Of a stretch of DNA of 61,239 nt, positions 34,381 to 43,784 are shown one piece after another; the stretch's first letter is position 1; each line of letters opens with the position of its first letter. The position numbers and the translations under genes were made by a program. The DNA comes from Verrucomicrobiota bacterium (GTDB lineage Bacteria > Verrucomicrobiota > Verrucomicrobiia > Limisphaerales > JAHDYP01), in the NCBI GenBank assembly GCA_023383055.1, contig JAHDYP010000022.1, forward strand, positions 1 through 61,239, in the 5' to 3' direction. The notes under the pieces were generated by a model. That model was not told where the DNA came from and ran no database searches. It was given only the letters and a program-made list of their open reading frames with translations.

Positions 34381-35535
34381 CTATCGCCCCCACCCGGCGC
34401 GAAGGGCGCGGAGGGCGTTTCCGCCGATGAACTTGCGGACTTGTTCGGGCGTGAAGGACTCGAGCAACGCCTGGGTCAGGCGCGGGATATCGGCCGGTTC
34501 ACGGAGATCATCCGGCGGATCGGTCATGCCGTCGAAATCCGAGCCGAGGGCGATGCAATCCTCGGCCCCCTGGTCGACGAGCGCGCGGATGGTCGCGACG
34601 ACCTGCGCCAGGGTGTCCGCGTTGGTTGGGTGCGGCCCGATCAACCAGTCGGTCATGAAGATCACGCCGATCAAACCCTGGCATTCGACGATCGCCTCGA
34701 TGTCCGTCGGGCTCGCGTTCATCGGGTCATCGAAGAGCCGAGTGCTGCCGACGTGCGACATGACGAGCGGCCGGCGGCCCTGGTTGATCTCGTAAATCCG
34801 GCGGCGCGCGGGCGGCGTGGTGTGCGTCAGGTCAATCAGCATTCCCCAGTCGAGCATGGCCTTGACCACGGACTCACCCAGCGTGGGCAGCGTCGCGTCG
34901 AGATCCGGTTTCCAACGAAAGCAACCCAGCTTGCGAATCAAATGGTCCCGCGGCACGCCCGCCACCGGCGGCGACACCCCATTCGGATAAAAGTGCGCCA
35001 GGGTCAACATGCACACGCCCTGCTCAAACAACGTCCGCAGATTCGCCAATGTCCCACCCAGACTGTGCGCTCCCTCGACGGTGTGAAGCACGACCATCGG
35101 TCGTGCCGGGTCGGCCAACGCCGTCTCGAGCTCGGCTCGGGACCGGGCGACGATGGCCTTGCGTCCGTCTGTGCGTTGGTTGGCGACGGCGACGGCTTCT
35201 TCGAAGCCGGTAATCATATTGCAGGTGACCTCGAAGGGGGCGCCTTTCAAGGCCCTGGCCAGCCCGGGCGTAAACCAGGACGCCGGTCGGACCAACCAGC
35301 AATCGTCGCGCAGCTTCTTTTCCGGAACATAAACGGCCGAGAACAGGAGGTTGATCCCTCCGGCGTCGAGCGAGGGCAGACTGGTGCGAAGTTTTGTGGG
35401 GGCAAACTCCTTGTGCGCCGAAGGACGTTCCCAGAACTTGCGCCGGACGATCTCCGTTTTCAGCGCGGGATGCGCGTGCAGATCGGCGACGACGCAATCG
35501 GCTTGAAAACGGCGGGCTTCGTCCAATGTTGGCAT
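34381..35535 (-). CDS. Membrane-type dipeptidase, peptidase family M19
   Basis: A 384-residue zinc dipeptidase-like protein. Metal and active-site residues are visible in order: ADLHAHP (residues about 18-24), MVVLHTVEGAHSL with the bridging Glu, LIDLTHTTP, MSHVGSTRLF, and LGSDFDGMTDPPDD. EQVRKFIGGNALRAL is the usual family end. There is no signal peptide, so it may act in the cytoplasm, although many relatives are exported. It hydrolyses small peptides with a C-terminal D- or dehydro-residue in characterised relatives. It starts 16 bases after the metallophosphoesterase stop, so the two form an operon. Confidence 0.9.
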   Translation of the reverse strand: MPTLDEARRFQADCVVADLHAHPALKTEIVRRKFWERPSAHKEFAPTKLRTSLPSLDAGGINLLFSAVYVPEKKLRDDCWLVRPASWFTPGLARALKGAPFEVTCNMITGFEEAVAVANQRTDGRKAIVARSRAELETALADPARPMVVLHTVEGAHSLGGTLANLRTLFEQGVCMLTLAHFYPNGVSPPVAGVPRDHLIRKLGCFRWKPDLDATLPTLGESVVKAMLDWGMLIDLTHTTPPARRRIYEINQGRRPLVMSHVGSTRLFDDPMNASPTDIEAIVECQGLIGVIFMTDWLIGPHPTNADTLAQVVATIRALVDQGAEDCIALGSDFDGMTDPPDDLREPADIPRLTQALLESFTPEQVRKFIGGNALRALRAGWGR

Positions 35536-35550
35536 GGCACGTTAGCTCGT

Positions 35551-37389
35551 TCAGCCCCGCTCGATCCGATAGCGCAGGATAAACTCGGTGCGGTCGACCC
35601 CGCCGACCCCGCGACCGAGGATCCTGAGATCATAGCTGCCCGCCTTGAACTGCCCACGCGCGCTCTCCCGCGGCAGAGGTTCCAAAGCCCAAGGCAAAGG
35701 ATCGTCATAATCCAACGGGTTGGTCCCCCAATCCACTTCCACCCCATGAAACCACAGATCTCCATCCAGATCCGGATCCAGGGGCAACGGCGGCTGCGTG
35801 ATGGACAATCGATCGGCGCCCGCCCGCACTTTCTCGAACTCGGCCTTACGAACCTGGTCGTCCACGCCGAAATGGATCCGCAATTCCGCGCCATTGAGTT
35901 CCTTCTCGACGGCGATCGGCTCGAGCGACTCGAAAACCAATTGCATCACTCCAGCCGGCGCGAGCGAATGCTCTTTGACCGCCTCGTCGTACGGCCCGAG
36001 CGAGTCGGCAGCGAGGTGGCCCGTCCAGGCCTCGAACGTCCGGCCATCGTCAGGACCGGCCGCTTGTTCCGCGTCGTTGTAACAGAAGATCATGGTGTAG
36101 GCCCGCAGCCGGCCGAAGTCGCCGACGCCGTAAGGGAGCGTCGTGCGCCAGGTGCCGCTGTTCAAATAGAGGGCATCCTTCGGCGCATGGCCGCCGGCGA
36201 GGGGCACCTGCTCCGGCCGGTGCGTGTGGCCGGCCACGACCAGGTTGAAGCCGCCGCCCGGGGCAAACTCGCCCAGCGCGCGCCGCCCCGGCGTGTCGGT
36301 GTCTTCGCCTGACGACTTCGAGAACTTGCGCACGACCTCCTCGATCATGGCCGGCGAGAGGTTCTTGACCAGTTCGGGAAGCAGTTTAAGGAGCAGCTTG
36401 GGCACGTGTTTGGAGGCCTGCGCCATGAACAAACGATCCGCCACCGCGGTCTCGATCACATCGCGCAGGATCGGTTTCAGCGCTCCGAACGCCTCGTTGC
36501 GGCGGGACTGCATCCGCTTCGCCAGGTAATCGGTCAGCAACGACACCGGCCGCACGTCGTCGAACTCGGTCAGCGCCAGGTACAGCTCGCGCAACTTGTC
36601 CGGTCGCGGGAGTTTCTCCTTCGGATCGACCACGCCCCGCATGGCGGCGGCGTAACGGGCGCGGAACGCCAGCGCCAGGCGCATGGCGACATCGACGGTG
36701 ATGTAATCCCCGAACGCCGGTTTGAGATAGGCTTGCCAGTCCAGGGCCAGGGCTGTGCCGGTCTTGGTGGACCCGCTGAAGTTCGGCGGATCGTATTCGT
36801 GGCCGTGGCGGATCCGCACGCCGTATTTGCCGAGGGGCGGGCCGCTGAAATCCAGCCGCACCGGAAAAGGATCGCCCACCGTTTCATCCATGCCCAGCAT
36901 CCACCGCACTCGCCGGCGAACCGTCGGCCAGGCATTGGCCAGACGGTCGTGGTTTCCTGGAACATAGTGGACAGTCACGCGCGGGCAATCGGCCGGCGGC
37001 CGGTGGACAAACTCGCGGATTGCCTGCCAAAACTCCGCGTGATCCGGATCATCCTTCAACCGATCGAGGATCTCGACCACTTTGCCGCGCAGGGGATTCG
37101 CCTCGATATCCTCGCCCACCGGGAAGTCCGTCGGACGCGCCTGGTTGTTCGGACCGAAGAACCAGCCGGGCGCCCGATGCAGTTCGAAGGTGTCGCCGGC
37201 GAAGACCAGGTGGATCTCCTCGGATTTCCGGCGCCGGGCGGCCTCGAGGACGCGGGCGATCAGTCGTTCGAACGCCGCCGCCTTGACATTCCGCCGGACG
37301 CCGATCTGTTTGAGCTCATTGCCCTCGCGGTAACGAACGCAATCGAAGGCCGTATCCTGCAGGTGAAGATCGCTGATGATGGCGAGCAT
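35551..37389 (-). CDS. Calcineurin-like metallophosphoesterase
   Basis: A 612-residue protein with a binuclear-metal phosphoesterase domain: ISDLHLQD at the very start, VFAGDTFELH, YVPGNHDRLANAW, and VVAGHTHRPEQ near residue 400. The stretch between GNHD and GHTH is long and helical (about residues 200-380). A C-terminal beta domain (about 480-612) contains PLDPDLDGDLWFHG and ends ILRYRIERG. No signal peptide is visible. It precedes the M19 dipeptidase in a tight pair. The substrate, whether nucleotide, lipid or protein phosphate, is not evident. Confidence 0.88.
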   Translation of the reverse strand: MLAIISDLHLQDTAFDCVRYREGNELKQIGVRRNVKAAAFERLIARVLEAARRRKSEEIHLVFAGDTFELHRAPGWFFGPNNQARPTDFPVGEDIEANPLRGKVVEILDRLKDDPDHAEFWQAIREFVHRPPADCPRVTVHYVPGNHDRLANAWPTVRRRVRWMLGMDETVGDPFPVRLDFSGPPLGKYGVRIRHGHEYDPPNFSGSTKTGTALALDWQAYLKPAFGDYITVDVAMRLALAFRARYAAAMRGVVDPKEKLPRPDKLRELYLALTEFDDVRPVSLLTDYLAKRMQSRRNEAFGALKPILRDVIETAVADRLFMAQASKHVPKLLLKLLPELVKNLSPAMIEEVVRKFSKSSGEDTDTPGRRALGEFAPGGGFNLVVAGHTHRPEQVPLAGGHAPKDALYLNSGTWRTTLPYGVGDFGRLRAYTMIFCYNDAEQAAGPDDGRTFEAWTGHLAADSLGPYDEAVKEHSLAPAGVMQLVFESLEPIAVEKELNGAELRIHFGVDDQVRKAEFEKVRAGADRLSITQPPLPLDPDLDGDLWFHGVEVDWGTNPLDYDDPLPWALEPLPRESARGQFKAGSYDLRILGRGVGGVDRTEFILRYRIERG

Positions 37390-37839
37390 AGCATTACTCC
37401 CGGGCTGAATCTTGACGAAGCTGGACCTCTCAGCCCGCCGCCGTCAACCACGGATTACCGGCAGCCGGCAAACGCCGCGACCGGTCCGGCGCGTCGGTGA
37501 ATATTCTCCCCAACTGCGGAGCGTACCCCATCGCACGCGACACACCCCGTCGATGCGCTCGTGCATTGGTCGCGCAAACCCGGAGCACATCGCCACGTCG
37601 TTCCGGACTCTGGCTATCCCCGCCCCCAGCGTTGCCACAACGAGACGCGTTTCTAGTCATTGGCTTCGAATGAAGTGTCGCCAATGGTCGCGAGCTCCGA
37701 CGCCGGCCCGAGTCGAGGCTGCCTTGGGTTGCAGGGAAGTCTGTATCCGGTTCTTGGGCTGTGCGGTCCATGGTGCATGCTGCGCCTTCAGGTCGTTTAA
37801 TGTGCGTATGCGCTTTGCGGCGCGGGTTCGCGTGAAGGG
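37390..37839. other. Gene-free gap
   Basis: I see no gene with a recognisable product on either strand across these 450 bases. Open frames on both strands have unusual composition (Arg-rich) and no start support. It could hold the promoter of the metallophosphoesterase operon. Confidence 0.5.
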
Positions 37840-38859
37840 TCAAGGGTGCGGATTGGCGAGCGCGAACCTGCGGCCGAAGTAATCGGACCTGCCCACGATA
37901 GACCAGATGGGAATGGCCAGTGAGTAGCCATCAACGAACTGCTGGCTCTTGCCACCGTAAAAGTGCAGGCCGAAGATGACCCCCTTGGCATCCATGAGGC
38001 TGGCGCCGCTGTCCCCCTCTTTCGTGTTAGCGGCGGACTCCATCACGTATTCGAAGCGAACGCGCGTCCCAGGCCTGATCTCGACGTCCATGTTCGGGAA
38101 GACACCAACGAAGCGGGCGGAGATCATCCCGCGGAAGCTGAAAATGCCCAGAGTCCGCGTTGCGTCGGGGACTTCGCCCATGGCCGCCATTCGCCGCGGC
38201 TTCACCTGGCTCCAAAAGCCGTCAATGGCAGCCCTCGAGGTAGGCAATTCCAGACGCAGGAAGGCGGCGTCCATGGCATACTCTCCGGCCCCCGGGGCGA
38301 GACTGCCTGCCAACGTGCAGGGGCCAACACGCTGACCTTTTCGCACGATCTCGGTGCCGGGTATGGGGCGGGGAGGATTGTTCGCATCGAGGCTTGAGCC
38401 GGTGAGGACGTGCTGACAGCTCAACAGGTAGGGAGGGTCCGCTGGTCGATCCGGGTTAACGCAAACGCAACACGCGCTTCCCCGCAATCTGCGTCCATCT
38501 GGCACGGTCCCTACAAAGGCCTCGTGAAGGTGGCCTCGCTGATGCACAAACACGTCCGTGGGTACCGCCAAAGCGCGACGCCGTCGCCCGAATCGCCAGT
38601 ACACGAGCACGGTCTTGGGAATTGTTCCCCGGGTTAGACGTTTTCGTTTTGACTCCACTACGAAGCGAAGGACCACTTCCTGACGATCCACAGACCGGGT
38701 GCCGCGGGTCCGGAAACCGGCACCGATGTTTCGTACTTTGGCGTAGCGGCGCTTCCACTGAGGGCAACGAGCGCGGGCAAGCTTCAGGGCAATCTCGAAT
38801 TGTCTCGCGGGAGACAACTTGCTCCAGCTACGCGTTGCGGCAGTTGGGATCGTGCTCAT
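37840..38859 (-). CDS. Trypsin-like serine protease
   Basis: A 339-residue protein with a chymotrypsin-fold peptidase domain from about residue 110. The triad is His150 in YLLSCQHVLTG, Asp197 in EYAMDAAFLRL and Ser284 in TKEGDSGASLMD. The first 100 residues are basic (KLARARCPQWKRRYAKVR) without a signal peptide. Its ATG overlaps the stop of the upstream lipoprotein gene by four bases (ATGA), so the pair is translationally coupled. A role in processing or maturing that lipoprotein's complex is inference. Confidence 0.85.
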   Translation of the reverse strand: MSTIPTAATRSWSKLSPARQFEIALKLARARCPQWKRRYAKVRNIGAGFRTRGTRSVDRQEVVLRFVVESKRKRLTRGTIPKTVLVYWRFGRRRRALAVPTDVFVHQRGHLHEAFVGTVPDGRRLRGSACCVCVNPDRPADPPYLLSCQHVLTGSSLDANNPPRPIPGTEIVRKGQRVGPCTLAGSLAPGAGEYAMDAAFLRLELPTSRAAIDGFWSQVKPRRMAAMGEVPDATRTLGIFSFRGMISARFVGVFPNMDVEIRPGTRVRFEYVMESAANTKEGDSGASLMDAKGVIFGLHFYGGKSQQFVDGYSLAIPIWSIVGRSDYFGRRFALANPHP

Positions 38860-40229
38860 TGCTCCTTGGAGACCTTGACGCCCTCACTGGCGATTGAGAA
38901 GCCGTGAGGCTCCAACATGGGCTTCAGCGTGCGCTTGATCTGGGCCACGGTGTCCTCCTCGGTCAGGCCGGAGGTCGCCGAAATGGTGGCATCAACATGA
39001 ATGTCTCCCTGCTTATCCTGGGTTACGAACGCTGTGGCCAAACCGAGGCTCGCGATGAGATCGTCTCCTATCTCCTTGCACTTTTCGGGCGTCAGTCTTG
39101 GTGCGACCGAGAACTGACCGGGCTTGCCCGTCGTTGGTTGCAGTTGCGGGATGGTCAGGTCCTTGTAAGTGGCGAACCCGAGCGGTGAATCGCCCACCGG
39201 TTTTGCGGCTTCGATCACGAGAACCTCAAACGTTTTGAAGGCGACATTGTTCAGCGGAGGGACCGGCACCATCATTTCCTTGGCAACGGCGTCGCGTTGT
39301 TCGGTGGTCCATTCCTTCACCATAGCCAGCTCGTTGCCTTTCAAGATGGGATATAATCCGGGGGCAGCAAGGCGCGAGAGGGTGACCTTCAAGGTGACCT
39401 CCTCGCCGGCTTTCACTTCGCCCCTGACCACCGCGTCGGCCAGGGTCTCGGCTTGGAGTCCGCCAGTGGGGATGGGCGGCATGCCGAGCGCCGTGGTGCC
39501 GTATTTCAACAACAGCTCGATAGATTTGTCGTACAGAGAGTAAGCCCGCTTTACGAGTTCGGAATTGTCGACACTGGCTTCCAACCCTTGAAGGCTCCAT
39601 CCCTGGCCCATCTGCATGGCGATGGCTGCGTTGCCGAAGCCCGCCTTGCCTTGAACCACATAGTATTCCTCGAAATCCGGCAGCCAAAGGATGTCAAAGA
39701 AGCGCCGTGTGGGAGTCAGGGCAAACGCCTGGTTGTCGTTGGAGACTTTGAGATTCAGCATGCCCGCCTTGTCCTTGGGCTGCGGGGAACGCTCGGTAGA
39801 TAGGGCCGGCGCACTCAGGGCGTTGCTGGCGGCACCGGCCGCACTCTCGGAGGTGAGCTGCTCTGCTTGAAGCGTGCCACCGCCATTCGAGGGAACCTGC
39901 ACCTGCGAGAGCGGGACCATGACCGGTTCGGCTTCGCCTCTGGGGGCAGAAGGGAATCGACCCCTCAATTCGTCGGGCACGGAACTGATCCAGACAAACT
40001 GCCGGTCCGATGTGAGCCTGCCGGCTACGAGATAGGACTTGGAGTCCACGACGAACGGCTCGAAGACGGAGACGTAGGGGCGCGGCATGTAAAAGCGCAT
40101 GCCTTTGGGGCCGACGACATCTGTGCCATCGGGGTTGAGTTTTTGGACCTTCACGGAAGCGCAGCCGGCCGCGACGAGGAGCGCAACAGATACCAAGGCC
40201 GGAAGGAGGGATCGGGCGGATGTTGTCAT
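38856..40229 (-). CDS. Lipoprotein of unknown function
   Basis: A 457-residue lipoprotein starting at MTTSARSLLPAL. The lipobox VAAGC gives a lipidated Cys near residue 23. The body is mixed alpha/beta (FYMPRPYVSVFEPF, RRFFDILWLPDFEEYYVVQ) with an internal linker rich in Ser/Ala (residues about 130-165). Near the end a segment with LIASLGLATAFVTQDKQGD and SIASEGVKVSKEQ follows. I do not recognise a family. The ATG at 40229 is preferred over one 39 bases upstream because it begins the signal sequence. Its stop overlaps the protease start. Confidence 0.75.
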   Translation of the reverse strand: MTTSARSLLPALVSVALLVAAGCASVKVQKLNPDGTDVVGPKGMRFYMPRPYVSVFEPFVVDSKSYLVAGRLTSDRQFVWISSVPDELRGRFPSAPRGEAEPVMVPLSQVQVPSNGGGTLQAEQLTSESAAGAASNALSAPALSTERSPQPKDKAGMLNLKVSNDNQAFALTPTRRFFDILWLPDFEEYYVVQGKAGFGNAAIAMQMGQGWSLQGLEASVDNSELVKRAYSLYDKSIELLLKYGTTALGMPPIPTGGLQAETLADAVVRGEVKAGEEVTLKVTLSRLAAPGLYPILKGNELAMVKEWTTEQRDAVAKEMMVPVPPLNNVAFKTFEVLVIEAAKPVGDSPLGFATYKDLTIPQLQPTTGKPGQFSVAPRLTPEKCKEIGDDLIASLGLATAFVTQDKQGDIHVDATISATSGLTEEDTVAQIKRTLKPMLEPHGFSIASEGVKVSKEQ

Positions 40230-40291
40230 ATCGTTCTTCTTTGAATGCAGTCTCTTGTGAGGGTGCACCCGTTGATTTGTTGACAGAGGTC

Positions 40292-40377
40292 ACGCCACCT
40301 TGGAATCCGCTCCCGGATGTTGGCGATGATCTCCGGTTCCAATCGGATAGCCGACGGGCCACTGCTGACCACTGCCA
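40292..40377 (-). pseudogene. Fragment of a NusG/UpxY-like gene
   Basis: On the minus strand the frame reads GPSAIRLEPEIIANIRERI (core 40304-40348). It closely matches the linker QSPIPIEPEIISSIRERL between the NGN and KOW domains of the NusG paralogue at 43785-44303. There is no start, and neither domain is present. The match is short but specific in word order. Confidence 0.5.
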
Positions 40378-40732
40378 CCTTCCGTCAGCGCGAGTATCTC
40401 GGAAGAAAACGAGCCTGAAGCTGACCGTCTGACTCGGCTGGCGTCAGCCGTGGTTGTCTTCTGTTACTTGACTCTCCTTGCTGCCCTCTTGCTCCGCAGC
40501 GCGTCCGCTTATCCTCTCTCTCCCTCGCACCTTTTGATCGGTTCTCCCCGTCTTCTAGCTTCCCGCAGCGCCCGGAGCCCTTCACTTCTAAGGCCTTCCT
40601 CCCCTGAGTCCCTCCATCCGCTTTATTGCCTCTTCGAGGCTGCACCACTGATCTCGTGGCTGGGATAGTCGCACTCGGTGAATACCGCCGGGGCCACGCA
40701 GCAGGGCATGACCGCCTCGGCCTACCCCAGTA
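40378..40732. other. Gene-free gap with strongly purine-skewed minus strand
   Basis: From about 40440 to 40660 the minus strand is dominated by G and A runs (AGAACC, GAGGGAGAG, AAGAGGGC), so the plus strand is pyrimidine-rich. Open frames here are low-complexity and unconvincing. It lies between the CLCA-like gene's 3' end and the NusG remnant. Confidence 0.45.
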
Positions 40733-43435
40733 TCACTGGCAGTGGAAGTGGAGCATCCATACCTCATTTTGAGGTGAATCAACCCGAACTCTACTGATGT
40801 CAGGTCCCGGGATCACCAGCGTCTGAACCTGTTGACTTGTCGATGCCGTGACTGGGTGGAGCGCCGCCCCGGCTCCGTCAAACGGGGTAAGTATGGGTGG
40901 CTCAGCCAACGCAAGGAGACTCACCTCGACCGTTGAAGCACGATGCGCCAGGGTGACCTCAAGAACTTGCCCACATCTCAAGCCCTGAATCGCATTCTGG
41001 ATCGCGATCTCGATCGTGGGGGAGGCTGGATGACTCTGATGAAACTCGCAGTTGCTGATCTGCCAGGGATTCGGATGCAGTCCCACTGCGTAAGTCTGGA
41101 AATCAATGTCACAACCGCAGGTCTCCCACTCCATCGCGCGGTAGAAACGAGTAGCTTCGGCAGGAACAACGGTGTGGGGGCTGGCGCTGCTAAGGGGAAA
41201 CCAGTCAGCAGCGGTGATCTTCTCAGTATACTGCAGCGTTCCTGTGAAGGTGATCACGACGTTGGATCCAGCTCTGCCAATCAAAACGATGGTGGGCTGC
41301 TGAACGACGTCGCTCGGATCTCCCACGGCGGCAGAGAGACGGACCTCCCGTTCAAACCTAGGACTCAACCGGCCGAGGTTGGGCCCATCCTTGTCCGTGG
41401 ACTCGGGCCACTGACCAAACTTCCCCCCTACTAAGAATTGGTAGGGACCCTTCAGGCTTGTGTTCGTATAGACCCCTGTGAAAGTCCCGTCACCGGCACG
41501 ATCGTCTCCTCCGCCGAGCGCTCCTGGTCCTCGATCGTGTAGCTCAAATACGTCCCTTTGGCCGTTGGGGAGGCGTACTGTTCCGACGATGCTATTCGTG
41601 GGGTGCGTGATTGCTCCTCCAAGACTACGCGGATAGGCGTAAACATAGACTGGTTCTCCAGGCAGCACGCGCTGGTGCCGAGGCGCAGCAATCACGCTCA
41701 CGGTTTGATTCCCGGTCCATGCTCTCGCTACATAGGTGCCTGAGACCTTTCCACGGTTGGTGATCATCATGATGTACTCGCCCGGCTCAGGGGATTTCAG
41801 CCTGAGGTAGCGGCCTTGTGGCATCGGCAAGGTGCCAAACGAGCTACCGCCCGGGCCAATTATGGTCAGGTCCGCCTCAGCGCTTTGTTCATTCCACATG
41901 AGCGCGAAGGTCGCTGACTGTGAACCTTCTTCCACGAACACCTTGTCCACGGTCGGCCTGAACAGCTCACCGGTTGCTGAACCAACGCCTTGGCGGCCGG
42001 AGATCTTCTCGTGAAAGTCGGCGAAGGCCTGAGGTAAGTCGGCCGAGTCCGCGGAGTCTACATAGAAACCACCGGTTGCGGTCGCAATTTCCGAGCATTG
42101 TGACGCCAAGCCCAGATCACCGCCTGTGCAGGTCACATAAACTGGCACGCCATCAGTGAGGAGGTCGGCCAGAATCCCGCTTAGATCCGCCGCATATCCA
42201 GGAGAGGGTCTGTTATTGAGGCCGTCGGTCATCAGAACAATGTAGGTATTCGCAGTTACACCCCCGCCCGAGATGATCAGATTCCTTGCTCTTCTTAAGC
42301 CATCCCCAATGGACGTCCATCCCCCCGTACCAAGGCCATCGATGGCGGAGGTGCAGTTGGCACGGTGCGTAGCGTTCAGGCCAGCGATGGCCAAGCCGGC
42401 ATGACCGTGGGCAGGATCAGCGTCGTCGGAGTAAGACACGATCCCGAGCTCCGTGCCGTCCTCCGCCAAGGCGACGAAGTCTTTGGCGGCCACCTGTAGC
42501 TTTTGCAGTCGCGTCTGCGACCCGCTGTCCACGGTGTTCATGCTTCCCGATTCATCGAGTACCAGAACGACCCGAGTAGTGTCTTGGGCCAGCAAAAAGT
42601 GGGTGGAATCGACGACTGCTCCTGCTGCAGCTGGGTCAGGTGCACCTGCAGGCTTTGTGAAATGGTCCGGCCAAGACCAGACTACTTGGTCCCAGCAAGA
42701 TCGATCATTGCGGGATTGTGATTGCTCCGTAACGAGGTTCGCATCGTGATTACCGCCGGATGTGTCGGTTAGGTTCGCCGGGGTGCCGTGGCCCCAGCAT
42801 AGCTCAGAATGTGGCCCGTCGGCAACGCCGGTACCACCTTGATCCATCAGGCACGAAGCCTCCCCTGCGGCGATCGCAGCAGCATCGGGGCAACTGGCGT
42901 TAGCGCCGCCCAAAGTTTCGTATTCGTCCCGTGCGTCAAAGACCAAGTGAACAAACTCGTGTGCGAACGACTCCCCGGGTGCTGTCTCTGCAAGCACACG
43001 ATTAATGGACACATGAATGCCGCCGCCCACCTTCCAACCTCCGGTATTCGCCTGCCACCATGTGTCCGAACTGCCCGGATAGATGTGCAAGTCCGCGATT
43101 GCGGCCGAGCCTCCGAATGCGTTATTGCAGATGAAGGCCTCCCCGATCTCCGCCTGACCATCGGTCACGTCGAACAGCATCGCAGACCCGGCGCTGATGA
43201 GGCCCTCGATGGCAGTCAGTTCGGCGGGTGTGGCGTCGAAGTGCACGGCCACCGAGATATTGAAGACGTTTGGGGCCGTGCAAGGCAATCCAGGACAGCG
43301 ATAAACCGGCGCAGGACGCTTCTGGATCTCCCCCTTATCGGTCCCGGATCCGAGCACGATGCCGGTGGCAGCCGTCAGGAAAGCAGCTGCAACTCCATAC
43401 AAGACCTCAAACTGGATTCTAATCTGGGTTTTCAT
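40733..43435 (-). CDS. CLCA-like secreted protein: metalloprotease motif plus von Willebrand A domain
   Basis: A 900-residue protein starting at MKTQIRIQF, with a signal-type hydrophobic segment at residues 10-30. It has the layout of calcium-activated chloride-channel regulator (CLCA) relatives. An N-terminal zinc-protease region carries HEFVHLVFDARDEYE (residues 159-173, zinc ligands His159, His163 and an Asp/Glu), followed by Cys-rich segments. A VWA domain (about 288-470) carries the MIDAS motif DESGSMNTV (294 onward) and LMTDGLNN. A beta-rich C-terminal half follows. In animal CLCAs the protease self-cleaves. GAGG about eight bases before the ATG supports the start. It is followed by the lipoprotein-protease pair on the same strand. 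Confidence 0.83.
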   Translation of the reverse strand: MKTQIRIQFEVLYGVAAAFLTAATGIVLGSGTDKGEIQKRPAPVYRCPGLPCTAPNVFNISVAVHFDATPAELTAIEGLISAGSAMLFDVTDGQAEIGEAFICNNAFGGSAAIADLHIYPGSSDTWWQANTGGWKVGGGIHVSINRVLAETAPGESFAHEFVHLVFDARDEYETLGGANASCPDAAAIAAGEASCLMDQGGTGVADGPHSELCWGHGTPANLTDTSGGNHDANLVTEQSQSRNDRSCWDQVVWSWPDHFTKPAGAPDPAAAGAVVDSTHFLLAQDTTRVVLVLDESGSMNTVDSGSQTRLQKLQVAAKDFVALAEDGTELGIVSYSDDADPAHGHAGLAIAGLNATHRANCTSAIDGLGTGGWTSIGDGLRRARNLIISGGGVTANTYIVLMTDGLNNRPSPGYAADLSGILADLLTDGVPVYVTCTGGDLGLASQCSEIATATGGFYVDSADSADLPQAFADFHEKISGRQGVGSATGELFRPTVDKVFVEEGSQSATFALMWNEQSAEADLTIIGPGGSSFGTLPMPQGRYLRLKSPEPGEYIMMITNRGKVSGTYVARAWTGNQTVSVIAAPRHQRVLPGEPVYVYAYPRSLGGAITHPTNSIVGTVRLPNGQRDVFELHDRGPGALGGGDDRAGDGTFTGVYTNTSLKGPYQFLVGGKFGQWPESTDKDGPNLGRLSPRFEREVRLSAAVGDPSDVVQQPTIVLIGRAGSNVVITFTGTLQYTEKITAADWFPLSSASPHTVVPAEATRFYRAMEWETCGCDIDFQTYAVGLHPNPWQISNCEFHQSHPASPTIEIAIQNAIQGLRCGQVLEVTLAHRASTVEVSLLALAEPPILTPFDGAGAALHPVTASTSQQVQTLVIPGPDISRVRVDSPQNEVWMLHFHCQ

Positions 43436-43784
43436 GAGCTTAACCTCGAGCAACTACTTCGTGCTTTTCTAATTTCGGTTGACCGCCACACGCTGGAAAG
43501 CCTCCTGGAATTGCTGCGCTCCTTCCGGTTGATGTGCGAAGAGTACGGATTTCATGTGATCAGCCTCATCGCCTGCTGGCCGCAGGGGCCTAAGCCAACG
43601 TCCGTCTCCACCGAGTGCTCCCCGTGACGTGCTTATGGGCTCCGTGCGGCTCGGGGTATGCAAGGGTGCTGTGCCTTCACTGGGATCATGGAGTTCGGCT
43701 CGGGAGTGGTGATCTCGCCGGTCGGACTTAAAGCTCCGCCGCCCGGCGTCTGCTGGCGATCATCGTCAAAAGCCACACGGCGCG
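43436..43784. other. Gap with no assigned gene
   Basis: About 350 bases separate the NusG-like gene from the CLCA-like gene. A plus-strand stretch (HTLESLLELLRSFRL onward, 43480-43600) reads plausibly as protein but has no start or family, so I leave it unassigned. The NusG paralogue could act on transcripts crossing this leader. Confidence 0.35.

Noticed and set aside
34261..36312. Long plus-strand open frame of 683 codons
   Set aside because: It lies antisense to the M19 peptidase and metallophosphoesterase, both with complete catalytic motifs. Its translation has no fold-like pattern and arises from high-GC codon bias.
37412..37882. Plus-strand frame in the gap before the trypsin-like protease
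   Set aside because: It is Arg/Cys-rich, has no recognisable domain or ribosome-binding site, and runs into the protease gene antisense.
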